From assembly GCF_002914525.1 (NCBI RefSeq), contig NZ_LODW01000043.1, positions 1 through 64,000 of the forward strand: a DNA stretch of 64,000 bases, in the 5' to 3' direction. Below, in pieces: positions 18,716 through 27,276 of this stretch (its first letter is position 1; each line of letters begins with the position of its first letter). The translations under genes and the position numbers were made by a program. Origin of the DNA: Rhizobium hidalgonense. Lineage in GTDB: Bacteria; Pseudomonadota; Alphaproteobacteria; Rhizobiales; Rhizobiaceae. A model generated the notes under the pieces. The model was given only the letters and a program-made list of their open reading frames with translations, was not told the origin of the DNA and made no database searches.

Positions 18716-19327
18716 TTATCGACCGCGTCCTTCCCTCTGCCTATCCGCAGACATCAATTCCGCTCGCGCACCGTCATGGGCTTCCTTAATTGATTTGGCG
18801 ATCGGCCGAATCTTCGGCATCAACTCATGAGCGGAGATCTCCCTAAACATTACGGGTTCCGCCACGTCGAAGACCTCGTCAGAGATGCCCTCGATTCTAC
18901 GGGCCAAGTCGGTCCCTGCCAACCGTTCTGGAGCTTGGCCAGCGTGATGGGTATACGCGGTGCCCAACACTGGACGATATGCAACTTCGCTTTGCATGCG
19001 TGCCAGTTGGTTTTCAGTCAGCCGTTCCCCGTCTGGAAGTGTTGGTGCGTGCCTAACCGTGTGAGGCAGCAGTTTCGCATGATAGCTGAGTATTTTGAGG
19101 CGCGATTTAAACGTCTCGAAAGGTTCTGTTCGAGTCGAAAGGCTGGTCAAGGCATGAGTTTCGTTAAAATTTGCGACATTTTCCGCTGTCTCGACTGGAT
19201 TTTCTGTAGTCAAACGTTTCGCTACTTCCGTCAGCAGCGAGTCGGGTAGATCAAGCAATTGTGTCTCGCGGGCGTCATGCGCGGCTACAGTTCCGGATCC
19301 GCCACCTTGCAGAGTGGAACTATCCAT
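18716..19327 (-). CDS. virF: VirF, translocated F-box effector
   Basis: 203 residues (octopine Ti VirF: 202). VirF is exported by the VirB/D4 system into plant cells, where its F-box binds Skp1-like proteins to target T-complex proteins for degradation; it widens host range. The F-box lies near residues 18-45 with LLDLPDSLLTEVAKRLTTENP. Downstream, SRLKILSYHAKLLPHTVRHA and MSADRQREGRGR match VirF. The C terminus is rich in Arg (RQREGRGR), the expected VirB/D4 export signal. Start ATG 19327 follows a GAGGAG ribosome site. A GTG at 19357 is an alternative without homology. Confidence 0.93.
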   Translation of the reverse strand: MDSSTLQGGGSGTVAAHDARETQLLDLPDSLLTEVAKRLTTENPVETAENVANFNETHALTSLSTRTEPFETFKSRLKILSYHAKLLPHTVRHAPTLPDGERLTENQLARMQSEVAYRPVLGTAYTHHAGQAPERLAGTDLARRIEGISDEVFDVAEPVMFREISAHELMPKIRPIAKSIKEAHDGARAELMSADRQREGRGR

Positions 19328-19734
19328 AATTGAGCTCCTCTTGTTTCTTTCAATCACATTACCCCTCAGGCGCGATCCATCAAGGCATTTTGTATTTCAT
19401 TAGAAACACTTCGTTGGGATCAAGACAAAAGCCGTAGACTCACTGATCGTTAGTGGCGCGCATTCCTCAGGAGGCGCTGGGAGTAAGGTATGGCGGAATC
19501 CGGGGGGCGCCCGGCCCAAGGCTTTAGTAGACCCGGATTCCAGGTGCGTGTAGGCAGTCGAGAACAAAGCAAATGGGAAACAAGATCCTTGAAGCTTCGC
19601 ATCGATGCTTTTGCATTGTCTGCCGCAACCCTCGGCGAGCTCGTCATGCAGTTCCAGCAAGAATGCGTCCGCGCAGTCGATGCGATTGGCGAGGACGATA
19701 AGCCTGAAACCCGCAAGCACTGCGAGTTGATGGA
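19328..19734. other. Gap between virF and the IS66 remnant
   Basis: About 400 bases with no recognisable gene. A minus-strand open frame runs through it from the IS66 tnpB remnant (to 19400), but beyond the tnpB part its residues show no family features, so it is probably read-through. A 9-of-12 match to the vir box (TGTGATTGAAAG on the minus strand near 19347-19358) lies very close to the virF start and is uncertain. Confidence 0.5.
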
Positions 19735-19859
19735 CGTAGTACGAAGGCCATTTAAACCTGCCTCTTTCGAGCCGTTTTGTGAACAGGCAGGCTCCCTGGC
19801 CATCGTGCCAAACGACCTTGATCAGATCACCACAGTGCGCTTCATAATGCATCCCTCCA

Positions 19860-21944
19860 TCAAATTCCGGGCAACCGGGCGACTTTATCGTATTGATAAT
19901 CTTCATAAAACTTGGGGCGTCGATCGACGACACCCTGCACCCCTGGACGGCTTCCGAGGTTAACGCATCTACCGGAACCATCCACGGCGAGCCAGGAAGG
20001 ATTTGCGTTGCAGGAAGAATTCCTCTGCACCAGGCTTTTGGCCGATCCCACGCAAATACCGAGTTTCTCCGCCGCTTTCATCAAGCTGATCATCGGTATC
20101 TCCACTTTGGTGGCATCATATTCGGGAATTCCCAGACGCTCGCGCATGTCACGAACACGCACGGCCGTCCAGCTCTCGCCATTACCTGTCTTGCAAAGCA
20201 TCCGATTGAGGGAGACCGCGAGTTCCCGATCTGGCCAATGTCCGCCCAGTTTGCGCAGTGCTTCGACGGCCGATGGTGCGAGCTCAGCAGGATATCTTCC
20301 GGTCTTGACGCGCGCCACACGCACCTCTGTGTGCCGACCTCCGGTCCAATGGATCAACAGCACCGCCTCGTTGGTCGCATCGTCGAGATCGCAAATAATC
20401 TCCTGAACCAGGATGTGAATGAGCCGCTGCTTTGTTCTCGTCTCAGTGGAGGGCGCATTCCAGACGGTCGGGAGATCCTGGGCAAGCTGCAGGAGTCGGC
20501 CACGATCGATGACGGGGCGCGCTGCTGACAGCGCGGACAGGTCCTTGATCTTGCGCTCAAGCACGCCCACTCGCTCCAGGGCATCATTCCATCGGGCCTC
20601 CAGTTCGCGTGCAACATGCCGCTTGGCCGGGTCCACAAGCTCATACCTGCGACTGGCCAACAGCGCTTCGTAGCGTGAGCCTTCGAGATCCCGCTCGAGT
20701 GCCGCAATGCCATCTCTTCGGGACCGCTCGACTTGATCCGAGGCGAAGATTGCCGCTTCGACGGCACGATAAGACACCGCTTCCAGAATCTGGACCGCAA
20801 CGGCGCGATCGACCCTGACGCCGCCAATGCCGATACAAAGGCCGACACCCACGTGTGCATCGTCGCCGCGGCACTGATAGCGATGCGCGTTGCCCTTCGC
20901 GCTGCCGTAGAAGACGCGCATCATTCGGCCACAGCGACCGCATCGCATCAGCCCGGTCAAAAGGGCACGGCCGCCACGCGCTGACTTGCGATCGCAGTTC
21001 TTCTTCATGTGCGCGTTCTCGGCCAGGAGCTTGTGGTTCTCCTCGTATTCCCGCCAACTGATGTAACCTTGATGATTGTCGCGCAGCAACACGCTCCATT
21101 CATCCCGGGGTTTGCGCACCCCGGTGGCTTTGCGAGCGCGACCATCGATGATCCGCGTTCGCTGTGCGCGTCTTCCGAAGGCATAGGCGCCTGCATAGAG
21201 TGGGTTGTGGAGGATCTGCATGACGCTGTGGTACGCTGGCGCTTTCCAGACGAGCTTGCAGACGTCCACATTGCGCAGAACGACCGGCATCTTGATATCG
21301 GCCGACCGCAGCCACAAAAAGACCTGTCGTCCACTTCCCAGCTCCCGGAAGTTGGCAAAGACAAGCCTGATCGTCTCAGCCACATGTTCGTCCGGGTCGA
21401 TCTCGATCTTGCCCACTTCGCTCCAGCACAAGCCCGGCGGCAACATGAACCGCAGTTCCCCGCGTCCAGCCTTGGAACCGCGTGCTGCGATGCCGCGCTG
21501 ACGCATCAAGCTAAGCTCATACTCCGACATCGTGCCTTTCAATCCAAGCAGCAGACGATCGTTGACGAGCCGCGGGTCATAGGCACCATCCGGATCAATG
21601 ACCAGCGTACCGGCAAGGGCGCAAAGGTCGATCAGATGATGCCAGTCCCTGCCATTGCGCGCCAGGCGGGATGCCTCGATGCAATAGACCGCTCCCACAT
21701 CGCCGGAGCAAACCTGTGCCACAAGCCGTTCGAATCCAGGCCGTTCCATGCTGCCTGAGCCGGAGCGGCCGAGATCGTCATCGATTACGGTCACCGATGC
21801 AAAGCCGGTCGTTGCGGCAGCTCCAGCCAGATCATACTGCCGGCGCTGACTTTCCAGATTGCCGGTGACCTGAGTCATTGTGGACTGGCGGACATAGACC
21901 ACAGCGGCGCGGCCAAGATGGTCAGGCGTGATCTTCGTGTTCAT
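19860..21944 (-). CDS. Large serine recombinase
   Basis: 694 residues from ATG 21944 (ribosome site GGAGG 7 bases upstream). The resolvase/invertase domain is at the N terminus with the catalytic serine in YVRQSTMTQ, followed by SRLARNGRDWHHLIDLCALA and a YELSLMRQRGIAAR segment. Next come the recombinase domain (residues about 170-300), a zinc-ribbon (LMRCGRCGRMMRV with a later Cys) and a long coiled-coil (about 390-470). It probably catalyses insertion and excision of its own element. Near residues 640-660 the frame slips twice: about two bases are missing near 20018 and one near 19943. In between, the other frame encodes SPWMVPVDALTSEAV. The net change is three bases, so the C terminus is regained. 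Confidence 0.85.
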   Translation of the reverse strand: MNTKITPDHLGRAAVVYVRQSTMTQVTGNLESQRRQYDLAGAAATTGFASVTVIDDDLGRSGSGSMERPGFERLVAQVCSGDVGAVYCIEASRLARNGRDWHHLIDLCALAGTLVIDPDGAYDPRLVNDRLLLGLKGTMSEYELSLMRQRGIAARGSKAGRGELRFMLPPGLCWSEVGKIEIDPDEHVAETIRLVFANFRELGSGRQVFLWLRSADIKMPVVLRNVDVCKLVWKAPAYHSVMQILHNPLYAGAYAFGRRAQRTRIIDGRARKATGVRKPRDEWSVLLRDNHQGYISWREYEENHKLLAENAHMKKNCDRKSARGGRALLTGLMRCGRCGRMMRVFYGSAKGNAHRYQCRGDDAHVGVGLCIGIGGVRVDRAVAVQILEAVSYRAVEAAIFASDQVERSRRDGIAALERDLEGSRYEALLASRRYELVDPAKRHVARELEARWNDALERVGVLERKIKDLSALSAARPVIDRGRLLQLAQDLPTVWNAPSTETRTKQRLIHILVQEIICDLDDATNEAVLLIHWTGGRHTEVRVARVKTGRYPAELAPSAVEALRKLGGHWPDRELAVSLNRMLCKTGNGESWTAVRVRDMRERLGIPEYDATKVEIPMISLMKAAEKLGICVGSAKSLVQRNSSCNANPSWLAVDGSGRCVNLGSRPGVQGVVDRRPKFYEDYQYDKVARLPGI

Positions 21945-22113
21945 CAACGCCTCCCGTCTTCGTCATTCTGTTCGCGTCCAAAGCTTCCAGCAGAAGATCC
22001 GCCAGCGCTTCCTCCAACCCTTTGACGTTCTTGACCGCCGGAACCTGTAGATTTTGGCGCTCCAACTGCAGAACGAGTTGGTCGCGATTTTGATGTCGCC
22101 TGCTTCGCATCAT
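21922..22113 (-). CDS. Small conserved ORF upstream of the recombinase
   Basis: 63 residues, starting MRSRRHQNRDQLVLQLERQN with a helical centre (VKGLEEALADLLLEALDANR). A good ribosome site (GGAGAAGG) precedes it. It overlaps the recombinase start by 23 bases in a different frame. Function unknown; its place suggests an accessory factor for the recombinase. A second frame covers the same bases (the 21944-22437 ORF), and only one of the two is likely real here. Confidence 0.5.
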   Translation of the reverse strand: MMRSRRHQNRDQLVLQLERQNLQVPAVKNVKGLEEALADLLLEALDANRMTKTGGVDEHEDHA

Positions 22114-22437
22114 CCTTCTCCTTCTCCTTCTTCCTCGAAGGACGGTATTTTGCTCCTATTGCGTGAGTCGCGCCGAACGATGCCAGCGCCGCTGCCAATT
22201 CGTTGAGACCGGCAATGCTGATCTCAGGCAGCCCTAGCGCCATGGTAGTGCAATAGCTTTGATCGAACATCCAATTCGGCAACTCGCGGCACAGATCTGG
22301 ACGCTCATCCGTGTAGATGCAGGTTAAACTTTTGCCACGCCTGAACGGTGAGACCTGCACTTTCCTCCCGAACAGCGGGTGCCAAGGATAGGCAATCGTC
22401 GAATAACGGGAAACGTATGCAGAATGTCGGTAGTTGT
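21944..22437 (-). CDS. Hypothetical protein at the head of the recombinase element (DUF5372-like)
   Basis: The frame enters at the element edge and contains YSTIAYPWHPLFGRKVQV, RRGKSLTCIYTDERPDLC and LPEISIAGLNELAAALASFG. This reminds me of small DUF5372-type proteins encoded beside recombinases and IS elements in rhizobia. No ATG start lies inside the element before the conserved part; translation may begin at GTG (near the VQV codons), at a non-standard start, or by fusion to tnpB. The last 50 residues (Gly/Ser-rich) overlap the 63-residue ORF and may not be genuine. Confidence 0.4.
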
Positions 22438-22585
22438 CCGCGCTTGCCCCTGAAGCAGAACAGATGACCGCCCAGCGGGTCATGTTTCAGCACCTCCTGC
22501 ACCCGCAGCGCCAAGGACGGGAACCCGCACCGCATATCCGTATGGCCCGTCGCCAGCCACACCCGAACGCCTGTCGGGATCGGGA

Positions 22586-22998
22586 TCATCGCAACGTCTC
22601 CAGCCCGCGCAGGATGCGCAGCAGCACAGCGACGTCTACGTCACGGTCGACGATCACGCGCCGGCCGTTCGCGCTCAGCACCTCCATACGACCACCACCC
22701 GCGACCGGCTTCGATGCAGCCGGCACGGGCGCAGGGGCGTCCGGCGTGATCAACGCCGGCACGAAGCCCTCAATCCGAATGCTGCCCAGATTGCCGGTCT
22801 GCACCAACTGACGCCAGCGATACAGTTGCGAGCGGGAAACCCCATGCTTCGCCGCCGTCGCGGAAACCTGGCGACGATGGCCAGAAAACGCATCTTCAGC
22901 TTCGCTTCGGCGGTAAAACGCCGCCGACGCCCCATGTCGATGATTTCAAGCCGGCTCACCGCTGTCCGAAAACTGTCCATATGCCTGTCCATAGCCAC
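22586..22998 (-). pseudogene. tnpA: IS66 TnpA (Orf1), frameshifted
   Basis: The first frame gives DSFRTAVSRLEIIDMGRRRR and FTAEAKLK. The expected helix-turn-helix continuation (GHRRQVSATAAKHGVSRSQL, then YRWRQL) appears in another frame after a deletion of about ten bases near 22895. The C-terminal half (VQTGNLGSIRIEGFVPALIT, GRMEVLSANGRRVIVDRDVD) is intact and ends at 22586, overlapping tnpB. TnpA is the DNA-binding accessory protein of IS66. Confidence 0.85.
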
Positions 22999-23050
22999 AA
23001 AACGACAGATTCATCCTACGCGCTCAAGGCGGCGCTCCTCGGACGCTTAC

Positions 23051-23525
23051 GTACCAGTCATCGGACATATCAGTTTCTCCTTTCTGTCTCTGACGAAAGG
23101 AGACCGCACCGTAGCCGCGAGGGGCCAGGGATCGCGGAACGCGACCGCCAGCGGCGGCAAGCGGGGGAACCGATTTTTCTGAGAAGCGCAGCGGCGGAAA
23201 AATTGGGGGAGACCGCGTCGTCCTTGACGCCGGAGTGCGACCTGAAGTCGCATGAATCTCTGTTTCGAGAGGAGAAACGTGATCTTCACCACGTGTTGGT
23301 AATACGACAACTTGCAAGATAATAGCAGATGGTGTGATCGATCGATCCGGGACACAGGATACTCTGGGCATCCCTTTGGACCCTCAAGGCCGACTTGATG
23401 TCTGGGCCTGTGTTGCGGAAACCATCTTGGCCAGCGTTCATGTGCGAACGCAACAACAGGCCGCACATATGGACGCAAGCGATCAGTTGTTGGGCCGGCC
23501 GGACAGGTAACAGCTGTTACTCCTC
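23051..23525. other. Gap between IS66 and repC
   Basis: No convincing gene; several overlapping ORFs without family motifs. The only clear structure is the 14-base palindrome 23507-23520 next to the repC stop. Confidence 0.6.
23507..23520. promoter_or_regulatory. Candidate parS/centromere palindrome downstream of repC
   Basis: GTAACAGCTGTTAC is a perfect 14-base palindrome 6 bases beyond the repC stop. Its core fits the central part of the RepB-binding consensus of repABC plasmids (GTTNNCNGCNGNNAAC), although the outermost bases do not. Some repABC plasmids carry their partition site at this position. Confidence 0.45.
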
Positions 23526-24788
23526 TCATGAACTTTCATACCTGCTGTCTGCCAGTCCGAAAAGGCTCCGCTCCAGGTTCAGCCTTCCGACGATCGCTCG
23601 ATCTATCATGGCCCGGAAATAGCCCCCCGGCCTGGAAATCTGCTCCGGATCTCGAATTGACTTTTCAAGCACGGTCGCTAAGATCGCCGCTGCCGCGTAC
23701 TGGCCCACTTTCTTCTGACCATCTGCCCAACCTGCTTCGGACAACCCTATCATCCTGCGCAGCGTTTCGCCTGACCGGCCGATCGCATACCAACTTTCGA
23801 ACTCTTGGCCTATCATTGATTGAGCACCGGGGCACGCCGCGCGAATGAGCCCAACTGACACAGAGCCCAAAACCTCCCCTTGGATCGTGGAAGAGTCGCG
23901 GCCATCGCAACTTCCGTTGTCTTGCTTAACCCCCTCCGCTTCGCGAGACTTTCTTTTAAAAGCCATTTCGACCGCGGAGCGGTCGTTCTTGCTAATTTGT
24001 TCCCGCTCTGTAGAGCGGGCCCGCAATTTTCTACTTTCAGATTCTGATTCATGGGTTGTATTGATATTAGCGCTGTCATCAATGTCACCCTCGCATGACA
24101 AACGGAACGGAATGTCCTCCGGCGCCAATGCAGCCAACGCCTGTTCGTGAAGCGAACTTATACGATTTGCGCGTTCAACCAACCCGCCCCCACCCGCCAG
24201 TATGGACTCGAGCTCGGATCTTTCAGTCGTCATCTGCGAGGGATTGGACAGGCAGAGATCTTCAATCGCACGCGACAGGCGGCTGATGTCGCGTTTGGCA
24301 GCGAGTTCGGCGTTCAATTGCTGATGGTACTGGATCACCGCCTGCTTAAGTTCGCCAGCCCTTACACGGGATGGTGTGAAGTCAATTCCAAAGCCAGCCG
24401 TCACTTCGCCTTTATCGTTGCGATATACAAAGCGCCGACCTGTCGAACTGTCCCGGTAGGCTGCAACACCCGCCTCTACGAGCCGTCGGATGCATCGCAT
24501 TACGGTGCGCTGCGAGCGCAGCGTATACTCAGCGAGTTTCGCATTAGATATGGCCACGATTGGACGCCCAGAGCCTTTCCAGTCATCGGCCTGGGAAAGA
24601 CCGAGAAGGATATCCATTACATGATACGTCGTGCCATCTATGCCCAAAACTGGAGCAGCCTTCTTCAGGAGCAAAGCCATTTCCGATTTTGTCGTATCTG
24701 GTATGTCGTTTGCCATTGCAAGACGTGCACTTGCGGCAATTCCAGGAGTCACGCGTCGGAACGACGCCACTGACAAAGCTTCAGTCAT
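23526..24788 (-). CDS. repC: RepC, replication initiator
   Basis: 420 residues, normal for RepC (about 400 to 440). RepC starts replication; the origin of repABC plasmids lies within repC itself. The N-terminal DNA-binding domain reads SFRRVTPGIAASARLAM, then GTTYHVMDILLGLSQADDW and a winged-helix region RPIVAISNAKLAEYTLRSQR. The middle (about 235-310) is poorly conserved and Ser/Glu-rich. The end carries GRSGETLRRMIGLSEAGWAD and SRPGGYFRAMIDRA, typical RepC. The start is ATG 24788. Translation is probably held back by the antisense RNA encoded just upstream. Confidence 0.93.
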   Translation of the reverse strand: MTEALSVASFRRVTPGIAASARLAMANDIPDTTKSEMALLLKKAAPVLGIDGTTYHVMDILLGLSQADDWKGSGRPIVAISNAKLAEYTLRSQRTVMRCIRRLVEAGVAAYRDSSTGRRFVYRNDKGEVTAGFGIDFTPSRVRAGELKQAVIQYHQQLNAELAAKRDISRLSRAIEDLCLSNPSQMTTERSELESILAGGGGLVERANRISSLHEQALAALAPEDIPFRLSCEGDIDDSANINTTHESESESRKLRARSTEREQISKNDRSAVEMAFKRKSREAEGVKQDNGSCDGRDSSTIQGEVLGSVSVGLIRAACPGAQSMIGQEFESWYAIGRSGETLRRMIGLSEAGWADGQKKVGQYAAAAILATVLEKSIRDPEQISRPGGYFRAMIDRAIVGRLNLERSLFGLADSRYESS

Positions 24789-24893
24789 AGCTATCCTGCT
24801 GCGGATCTCTCGATCGCAGTCCCAATAATGCGATTTTTCAGGAAGCCGCCGGAAGCTAAGCGCAAAAAAACCGTCCCTGACAGTTACAGCGAC

Positions 24894-24922
24894 TTGATTA
24901 ACACCCTTATCCGTCTTAGAAT
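24894..24922 (+). promoter_or_regulatory. Promoter of the repABC antisense RNA
   Basis: TTGATT (24894-24899) and TAGAAT (24917-24922) are separated by exactly 17 bases, a good sigma-70-type promoter reading against repABC. Start of transcription is expected near 24929. Confidence 0.65.
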
Positions 24923-24928
24923 TAGCCC

Positions 24929-25011
24929 GCTAGAGCTGACGTTGACGGTGCCGAGATGCTCCGTTGGCCGTGATTGAAGGGTCTGTCGATTGCAGTCGAT
25001 AGGCCCTTTTT
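24929..25011 (+). ncRNA. Antisense ctRNA (RepE/inc-alpha) between repB and repC
   Basis: repABC plasmids encode a small counter-transcribed RNA in the repB-repC gap that limits RepC synthesis and sets incompatibility. Here the gap on the plus strand contains a promoter, about 80 bases rich in stem-forming sequence (GCTAGAGCTGACGTTGACGG onward), and a strong terminator. Size, orientation and position fit. The exact 5' end is inferred from the promoter. Confidence 0.8.
24978..25011 (+). terminator. Rho-independent terminator of the ctRNA
   Basis: A 13-base-pair stem with a short loop (AGGGTCTGTCGAT pairing with AGTCGATAGGCCCT, two G-T pairs) is followed by five T residues. Confidence 0.85.
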
Positions 25012-25029
25012 CCATTTCTCGTTTCTAGA

Positions 25030-26071
25030 TCATTCCAGAACCCTTCCCTTGTCGTCTTTGAACTCCTGAAAGAGATCGGGTAGCCGTTGCAGCAGCCAGT
25101 CCGAAAGCCCCGGAAGTCGATCGTCAGGAATTGAAAAGCGAGTCGAATTATCGGTACGCCTCGTTACTATGACGATGCCATCGTCCAAGGCGACTCTACA
25201 ATATCCGGTTTGCTTTTTGCAGAAAGATCAAACGCTTCCATGATGAGCGCGAACCGCTGGTCGCTTCGGCACTGAGCCCATGCTGGAGACGCAGTCAGCT
25301 CCGCCAAGATTTCCCTTTGCCGGGCGTTCAGGATTCGATTGTGGACGCGAGCGCCCAGCTTTTCCGATTTTGGACGTCCAACCGACGGCGCCGGGCCGAT
25401 CACCGGATGAGTCCCTCAGGTATCAGGGCCGCGGTATTTGTAAGAATCGATATCGAGGCGAGGCGCTGGCCCTCTTTACGTCCAAGCGCGTTCGATATTA
25501 ATTCCCGCGAGTACTTCCGCTCCTTCAGATTAAAGGCAAACAGGGCCTGCTCGATGAAGGATAGATTGAGTCGTTCCGAGTTCTCAATACCCCGTGAGAT
25601 AACAAGCTCCTCGTCGCTTAGCTCGCGTACGATCGCCTTGGCGGGGCGTTTAAGTATCTGGCAAGCGCGAAGACGCCGGTGGCCATATGCAGCCTGGTAT
25701 TGACCTGGCCTCCCAGCCAAGGGACGCACGAGGATCGGAAGTTTCTGCCCGGCCTCTCTAATCCCTTCGACAAACGCTTGAAACGTACCATCGCCCTCTA
25801 TATCCAAGCGGTCGCTGATAAACGACGGGGCGACTCGATCGGGATCGAGTTCGATAACCGATTCACACGAAAGCAACTGATCATGAAGGCGCCTGTTCTC
25901 ATCTTCGATCGAGACGAAGGCACGATCCATTGATTTTACAGCCACCGAACCGACTCGCCGCTTTTCCTGCTCGGCGCGTGAGGGTGCCGATTGCTTAGCA
26001 AGGACCTCCGTATCGACCTGAGCAAACAGGCTCTTCATTCGCTGGTTTCGCTCTTTGGGATTGACCATCAT
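25030..26071 (-). pseudogene. repB: RepB, partition protein, with two frameshifts
   Basis: Three consecutive frames together give a full RepB of about 345 residues. Frame one (ATG 26071 to about 25402) has the ParB-type domain with LPILVRPLAGRPGQYQAAYG, HRRLRACQIL and the KRKEG-like recognition region. At the codons for LIR a base is missing; frame two carries GPAPSVGRPKSEKLGARVHN to about 25189. There a second base is missing; frame three continues RLPGLSDWLLQRLPDLFQEF and ends at 25030. RepB binds parS and works with RepA in segregation. As written, the protein ends after about 223 residues, before the C-terminal half. The start overlaps repA. Confidence 0.85.
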
Positions 26072-27276
26072 CTACCCCACACGTTTTTGATATGATGGAA
26101 AATCTCGCGATTGACCGAATCCACCGACTCGAGTGCGCGACTAAGCGTATCGCGTCCGACACCCCTTGACAATTCATAAAGACTCTTGTTTTCAAGCCCG
26201 GCACTTGCAATCGCAGTAGTCTCGGCAACAGCCGGAGCCAAAACATCCTCTTTAAACAGGGAGCGTAACAAAGTGACGACGTTAACTTGAGGACCGTCGT
26301 TGGGGTTGTGTCGCGTGATCACATAGCGGATGAAATCGTGGCTGAGTGTACCGCCGCGTTTCTCGATCACGCCCATGAGATCACTCATCATAGCTAGAAA
26401 CTGATTCATACTGGCAACGTCAATCATTGCTGGATGAATTGTGATAAGCAGCGCGGTGGCAGCACAGAGGGCGCCGAGCGTAAGGTAACCGAGCTGGGGA
26501 GGGGCATCGACAAGGACTATATCGTAGTCCGCCTCAACTTCGCTGATGACCGTCAAAAGCCTGCGAAAAAAGATCTCGTCTCCTCGCCCATAGCCATCCG
26601 CGATAGCATGCGGAGTTTCGTGTTCGTACTCCATCAACTCGAGGTTTGCCGGGATCAAATCGATTCCTGCGAAATAGGTTCGTCTGATTACCTCGTGAAC
26701 AGACCTGCGACGATCATCGTAACGAATCGCGGCATAGACAGTTTCGTTTTCATCAACGTCGAACTCGGGCTGGTATCCGAACATTGCCGACAATGATGCT
26801 TGCGGGTCTAGATCAATTGCAAGCACCCGAAGCCCCCGGATTGCCAGATAGTGCGCCAGATGCACGGTTGTGGTAGTTTTAGCCGAGCCGCCCTTGAAGT
26901 TTGCGACGGCAACAACCTGTAGCTTGTCACCCGCCCGGCGTCGGGGCAAGAACACCAGTGCTTCGTTTGGACGCTTTTGGGCGAGATGCTCACGTATCTG
27001 ATTTACCTGGTGAAGCGTATAGATCCGCCGGCCGTTGTCCTGTCGGTCGGGGATAGCGCTCTCACCGTCAAGCGACATCTGGCGTAGCGTGGATTCCGCA
27101 ATGCCGAGTAGCGCAGCAACCTCGCGCGACGTAAAAGTTTTAAGGGATTTTGCAGCCTCAGGCTCATAAAGTCGTTCGCGAATTGACTGGAGTTGCGAAG
27201 ACAACAACTGTGACTGTCGCCTGATCTTCATCGCCGACGATTCAGCTTGTTGGATCTGCTGCTGGTTTGTTATCAT
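26068..27276 (-). CDS. repA: RepA, partition ATPase of repABC
   Basis: 402 residues. RepA is the ParA-type ATPase that, with RepB, segregates the plasmid and represses the repABC operon. The N-terminal part carries a helix-turn-helix (TFTSREVAALLGIAESTLRQ) used for autoregulation. The ATPase domain has the deviant Walker A NFKGGSAKTTTTVHLA, Walker A' LAIDLDPQASLSAMFGYQ and Walker B YDIVLVDAPPQLGYL. The start is ATG 27276 behind a GAGGAAA ribosome site. Stop and repB start overlap by four bases. It is intact, in contrast to repB. Confidence 0.95.
   Translation of the reverse strand: MITNQQQIQQAESSAMKIRRQSQLLSSQLQSIRERLYEPEAAKSLKTFTSREVAALLGIAESTLRQMSLDGESAIPDRQDNGRRIYTLHQVNQIREHLAQKRPNEALVFLPRRRAGDKLQVVAVANFKGGSAKTTTTVHLAHYLAIRGLRVLAIDLDPQASLSAMFGYQPEFDVDENETVYAAIRYDDRRRSVHEVIRRTYFAGIDLIPANLELMEYEHETPHAIADGYGRGDEIFFRRLLTVISEVEADYDIVLVDAPPQLGYLTLGALCAATALLITIHPAMIDVASMNQFLAMMSDLMGVIEKRGGTLSHDFIRYVITRHNPNDGPQVNVVTLLRSLFKEDVLAPAVAETTAIASAGLENKSLYELSRGVGRDTLSRALESVDSVNREIFHHIKNVWGR

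Larger units (their letters stand above)
19832..22437 (-). mobile_element. 2.6-kb serine-recombinase element inserted in IS66 tnpB
   Basis: The element is defined by its target. The tnpB codons K-R-G-D-L-I are cut between the two G bases of the Gly codon, and the dinucleotide CC (plus strand) is present on both sides, at 19830-19831 and 22438-22439. Deleting 2606 bases plus one CC gives an uninterrupted tnpB. The two ends are weakly similar as inverted repeats (outer ACA, then CAT..TGCAT at the same distance). It carries a large serine recombinase and two small upstream ORFs. A 2-base target duplication is what a TnpX/TndX-type large serine recombinase would leave. Confidence 0.8.
19735..22589 (-). 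pseudogene. tnpB: IS66 TnpB (Orf2), split by the recombinase element
   Basis: The N-terminal part (22589 to 22438) reads MIPIPTGVRVWLATGHTDMR, then ALRVQEVLKHDPLGGHLFCF and RGKR. The C-terminal part (19831 to about 19735) reads GDLIKVVWHDGQGACLFTKR then LERGRFKWPS. Together they form the usual IS66 Orf2 up to its last 20 to 30 residues, which are missing. TnpB is an accessory protein of IS66 transposition. The start overlaps the tnpA stop by 4 bases, as is normal in IS66. Confidence 0.88.
19735..23050 (-). mobile_element. IS66-family remnant, interrupted by a serine-recombinase element
   Basis: The right end is marked by a terminal sequence starting GTAAGCGTCC on the minus strand at 23050, typical of IS66 ends. 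Then come tnpA (frameshifted), tnpB (split) and nothing more: tnpC, the DDE transposase, and the other end are absent, with homology stopping near 19735. The 2606-base block 19832-22437 is a separate insertion. Removing it restores the tnpB frame exactly. Confidence 0.85.
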
